Below, one piece after another: positions 6,608-7,858 of a DNA stretch of 7,858 nucleotides. The stretch's first letter is position 1, and every line of letters begins with the position of its first letter. Made by a program: the position numbers and the translations under genes. This stretch comes from GCA-2718595 sp963935005 (GTDB lineage: Bacteria > Gemmatimonadota > Gemmatimonadetes > Longimicrobiales > Gaopeijiaceae). The notes beneath the pieces are model-generated. The model did no database searches and was not told the DNA's origin. It was given only the letters and a program-made list of their open reading frames with translations. The stretch is taken from positions 1 through 7,858 of the forward strand of contig CAWWAX010000070.1 in assembly GCA_963935005.1 (NCBI GenBank), in the 5' to 3' direction.

Positions 6608-7858
6608 GTGTCTCAAAGCCCTAGGATTATTTCATCGCTCCGCGGCATTGGATTGCTTCTGCTGGCGGGTTTGGCCCTCTTAGTCCGAGGGAAGGAGCTT
6701 CCCACTGTTGAGCTAGGTTATCCGATCTCTGCGGAGCTTCGCGAAGATGAATTTGTCTACGAGTTGAAAACGAATCAGACTTTGGGAGATGTTTTCACTA
6801 AGTTTTTGAGTCCCAATGACCAAGATGCCTTGCTGTCAGAACTACGGGCACATATCGACCCAAGACGGGTGCGCGAGGGGACTACTGTGACAGTGAGAAG
6901 TGTGCGTGGAGATTTAGCAGGTCCTAAATCGGTGGAAGTCACCTTGAACGCCGATGAGACTGTGCAATTGGTTTCGCGTAGCGAGTCATGGGTCTCCCAA
7001 TTGATTAGCACGCCAACTACGGTTGATACGATTTGGGCTTCTGGTGAAATTGAATCCTCACTTTGGAACTCTCTGCTTAGGAATAGTCATCTATCTCAAG
7101 TTGATCCAACAGATCGTGAGAAGTTAGTTCTTGAACTGAATGATGTTTTTAAATGGCAGGTTGATTTTGTCCGTCAGATTCAATCGGGAGATTCATATCG
7201 ATTTGCTTTCCAGAGGGAAGTGAGGGCGGGTGGCACCATGAGAACAGGGCACGTACTTGCTGCTGAGCTTGTTAACCGAGATAGAAGTTATACTGCTGTC
7301 TGGTTTGATCCTAACGGAGATGGAGAAGGAACGTATTACGATCTAGATGGGAAATCGGTTAGAGGCGCCTTCTTGCTAAGTCCTATTGAACTGCGTCACC
7401 GTATTTCAAGTCGTTTCACGAATAGTCGTTTTCATCCTGTTCTTAGGACATGGCGTGCTCATAGAGGTGTAGATTATGCTGCGCCGACAGGAACACCTAT
7501 CCAATCCACTGGGAATGGAGTGGTAGTTCACAGAGCCAGAGGATCTACTTATGGGAATAGGATTGACATTCAACATCCAAATGGGTGGACCACCAGGTAT
7601 GCCCATATGAATGGTTTTTCTTCAGGTATCACAGTGGGTAGCAGGATTAAACAGGGAGATGTTATCGGTTACGTTGGAATGACTGGTTTGGCCACTGGTC
7701 CTCATCTGCATTATGAAATGTTACTGCACGGGCGGCATGAAGATCCCTTGGCTGTTGATCTTCCATCTGGCGATCCAGTTCCAGAAGATCAATGGGACAA
7801 ATGGCAACTACAAAGTAGTGAAAGGGTGGCTTTCTTGAAGGGGCTGGCTTCCGATCCA
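6608..7858 (+). CDS. M23-family (MepM/Csd3-like) peptidoglycan DD-endopeptidase, 3' end cut by window
   Basis: This is a zinc metallopeptidase predicted to cut peptide cross-links in periplasmic peptidoglycan. The frame stays open for 417 codons to the window edge. A basic start and hydrophobic span (about 10-26, ending before VRGKELP) look like a signal anchor. Residues about 48-100 (VYELKTNQTLGDVFTKFL through VREGTTVTVRS) resemble the LysM/OapA-like domain of MepM. About 135-262 match the Csd3 N-domain-2 type (ASGEIESSLWNSLL, VFKWQVDFVRQIQSGDSYRF, YYDLDGKSVRGAFLLSPIELRHRISSRF, seen in consecutive pieces). The M23 domain covers about 275-382. It has HRGVD (H285 and D289, zinc), YAHM (H333, catalytic) and GPHLHYE (H366 catalytic, H368 zinc), so it should be active. 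A DPLAVDLP tail and the following residues resemble the end of MepM, so the true C-terminus is probably near. Its place after ftsZ suggests a role in septal wall growth or splitting; this is inference. Confidence 0.93.
   Translation, partial: MSQSPRIISSLRGIGLLLLAGLALLVRGKELPTVELGYPISAELREDEFVYELKTNQTLGDVFTKFLSPNDQDALLSELRAHIDPRRVREGTTVTVRSVRGDLAGPKSVEVTLNADETVQLVSRSESWVSQLISTPTTVDTIWASGEIESSLWNSLLRNSHLSQVDPTDREKLVLELNDVFKWQVDFVRQIQSGDSYRFAFQREVRAGGTMRTGHVLAAELVNRDRSYTAVWFDPNGDGEGTYYDLDGKSVRGAFLLSPIELRHRISSRFTNSRFHPVLRTWRAHRGVDYAAPTGTPIQSTGNGVVVHRARGSTYGNRIDIQHPNGWTTRYAHMNGFSSGITVGSRIKQGDVIGYVGMTGLATGPHLHYEMLLHGRHEDPLAVDLPSGDPVPEDQWDKWQLQSSERVAFLKGLASDP

Noticed and set aside
1..7858. A novel defence, mobile or biosynthetic system
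   Set aside because: Every coding stretch is accounted for by known division and wall genes. No integrase, transposase, direct-repeat array, tRNA or unexplained open region over about 100 nt was found.

Overview
This window is a piece of a dcw (division and cell wall) cluster. Everything recognisable lies on the + strand, in the order ftsW (3' part only), murG, murC, ftsQ, ftsA, ftsZ, and then a large M23 (LytM/MepM-type) peptidoglycan endopeptidase gene that runs off the right edge. The last gene has no stop codon in the window. It is read here directly from its frame, which stays open for 417 codons. There are no RNA genes, mobile elements, CRISPR arrays or obvious recently acquired segments.

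Organism: a Gram-negative-type (diderm) rod-like bacterium is suggested by FtsQ and FtsA beside FtsZ and by the MepM/Csd3-like endopeptidase. The sequence is moderately AT-leaning. The protein flavour (MurC with GxxGAGM, FtsW ending in SYGRSN, FtsZ with NATRGISDLI) and the M23 gene directly after ftsZ suggest Gemmatimonadota or a related, probably uncultured lineage. This is an inference from memory of family variants, not a search result, and is only moderately secure.

Layout: bases 1-700 hold the C-terminal part of FtsW, the septal glycan polymerase. MurG (693-1847) makes lipid II, FtsW's substrate. MurC (1847-3280) starts the peptide stem of the same precursor. FtsQ (3273-4016) is the bitopic divisome scaffold, FtsA (4013-5242) the actin-like membrane tether, and FtsZ (5285-6505) the tubulin-like ring protein. 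The first five genes are packed with start/stop overlaps of 8, 1, 8 and 4 nt, so they are very likely one translationally coupled transcript. A 42-nt gap precedes ftsZ. A 102-nt gap carrying a modest hairpin precedes the endopeptidase. murB and ddl, often found between murC and ftsQ, are absent here.

Together the genes cover one process: precursor synthesis (MurC, MurG), polymerisation at the septum (FtsW), assembly of the division machine (FtsQ, FtsA, FtsZ), and probably cutting of peptidoglycan cross-links (M23 enzyme). I see no new defence, mobile or biosynthetic system. The points most worth a second look are the septal-hydrolase candidate linked to ftsZ, the Trp cluster in the FtsQ POTRA domain, the missing murB/ddl, and the hairpin after ftsZ.
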